Shown here: piece by piece, positions 5,590-6,087 of the stretch | How the letters are laid out: the number at the start of each line of letters is the position of its first letter | Position numbering within the stretch: the stretch's first letter is position 1 | Assembly: GCA_905236585.1 (NCBI GenBank) | Contig: CAJOQZ010000001.1 | Location: forward strand, 1-6,087 | Direction of reading: 5' to 3' | DNA from: an uncultured Lachnospiraceae bacterium | GTDB lineage: Bacteria > Bacillota > Clostridia > Lachnospirales > Lachnospiraceae | Length of the DNA: 6,087 bases | Notes under the pieces: model-generated | Told to the model about the DNA's origin: nothing | The model's input: only the letters and a program-made list of their open reading frames with translations | Database searches by the model: none | Position numbers and translations under genes: made by a program

Positions 5590-6087
5590 ATGTGGTATGT
5601 GATACAGACGGTCAGCGGGGAAGAAAGTATAATTCAAAAATACATCGAACTGCATGCAGACAGAGGGGGTTACGTCGAATGCTTTGTTCCGTTGTATGAA
5701 GAAGTGCGGCGCAAAGAGGGCAAGAGCCGGATTCTGTTTCGAAGAATGTTTCCGGGATACTTGTTTGTCGATACGGATCGCCCGAATAGAATCCATGATC
5801 TTTTAAGAAAATTTCCCGAATTTACACGCGTTCTCGGCGTAAAAGAAAAAGACGAGGAGCGGCGCTTCATACCGGTAAGCACGGAGGATGAGGCGTTCTT
5901 AAAGACGCTTCTTGCGGACGGCGTCATGCACGTCAGTTATGTGAAAATGGCGAAGAATAACCGCCGAATAGAAAAAGTAATCGGACCGCTCGCGGCGTAT
6001 AGGAATCATATCACTCATTTGGAAGTCCGCCATAGGGAAGCGGTAGTGGATATGGAGGTATTCGGAAAAAAGCGGAAGATCCGATTC
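5590..6087 (+). CDS. loaP: LoaP-like specialised NusG antiterminator (3' truncated)
   Basis: The visible 166 residues begin with the NusG N-terminal (NGN) domain: MWYVIQTVSGEE, then CFVPLYEEVRRK (31-42), RRMFPGYLFVDTDRP (51-65), and a FPEFTRVLG helix end (75-83). RRFIPVSTEDEAFL (91-104) is the stretch that in LoaP-type paralogues (as I recall them) follows the NGN core. The C-terminal part is a KOW-like region, IGPLAAYRNHITHLE (131-145) then VDMEVFGKKRKIRF. The glycine normally found after the aromatic residue in KOW is Asn/His here. NusG proteins are about 170-180 residues, so only a few residues are missing. LoaP proteins bind RNA polymerase and a leader RNA hairpin and let polymerase pass terminators in long polysaccharide or antibiotic operons. 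The start has AAGGAGA at 5574-5580, nine bases upstream. Housekeeping NusG is less likely, given the polysaccharide context and divergent sequence. Composition matches the first two genes. Confidence 0.75.
   Translation, partial: MWYVIQTVSGEESIIQKYIELHADRGGYVECFVPLYEEVRRKEGKSRILFRRMFPGYLFVDTDRPNRIHDLLRKFPEFTRVLGVKEKDEERRFIPVSTEDEAFLKTLLADGVMHVSYVKMAKNNRRIEKVIGPLAAYRNHITHLEVRHREAVVDMEVFGKKRKIRF

Noticed and set aside
5407..5927. Two overlapping minus-strand open frames across the leader and the loaP-like gene
   Set aside because: They overlap the clear NusG-like gene and the structured leader, overlap each other in different frames, and show no family resemblance.

Overview
The window looks like a stretch of a Firmicutes (Clostridia) chromosome, most likely Lachnospiraceae-like. 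The basis is gene content (a LicD-type tail fused to a glycerophosphotransferase-like region, a DUF4422 glycosyltransferase and a LoaP/NusG-type regulator), strong purine-rich ribosome binding sites, and all genes reading on the + strand. The taxon is an inference from gene families; no rRNA or marker gene is present.

Layout. Positions 1-2419 are the GC-richer end of a cell-surface polysaccharide locus: a 5'-truncated protein with a LicD C-terminal tail followed by a two-lobed CDP-glycerol-glycerophosphotransferase-like region, then a DUF4422 putative glycosyltransferase with a helical TPR-like tail. Positions 2454-5393 are a visibly AT-richer block of three tightly coupled genes: a DUF262/ParB-like protein whose usual DGQQR motif is replaced by EKGGR, a DUF3696-type AAA ATPase with intact Walker motifs (7-base overlap with its predecessor), and a 291-residue protein of unrecognised family (one-base gap after the ATPase). 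Positions 5394-5589 are non-coding or leader DNA with several competing hairpins, a possible 16-codon leader peptide and a terminator-like hairpin. Positions 5590-6087 return to the composition of the first genes and hold the start of a LoaP-like specialised NusG paralogue, cut by the window end.

Interpretation. The surface-polysaccharide genes would modify exported glycans. LoaP-type proteins are processive antiterminators of long biosynthetic operons, so the last gene probably starts or controls a following polysaccharide operon. The three-gene block looks like an accessory cassette placed between these parts. Its ATPase plus DUF262-like pair plus unknown effector resembles bacterial conflict or defence modules in style, but I cannot match it to a named system. 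It is the best candidate here for an undescribed system. The second point of interest is the structured leader in front of the loaP-like gene, which could be an attenuator.
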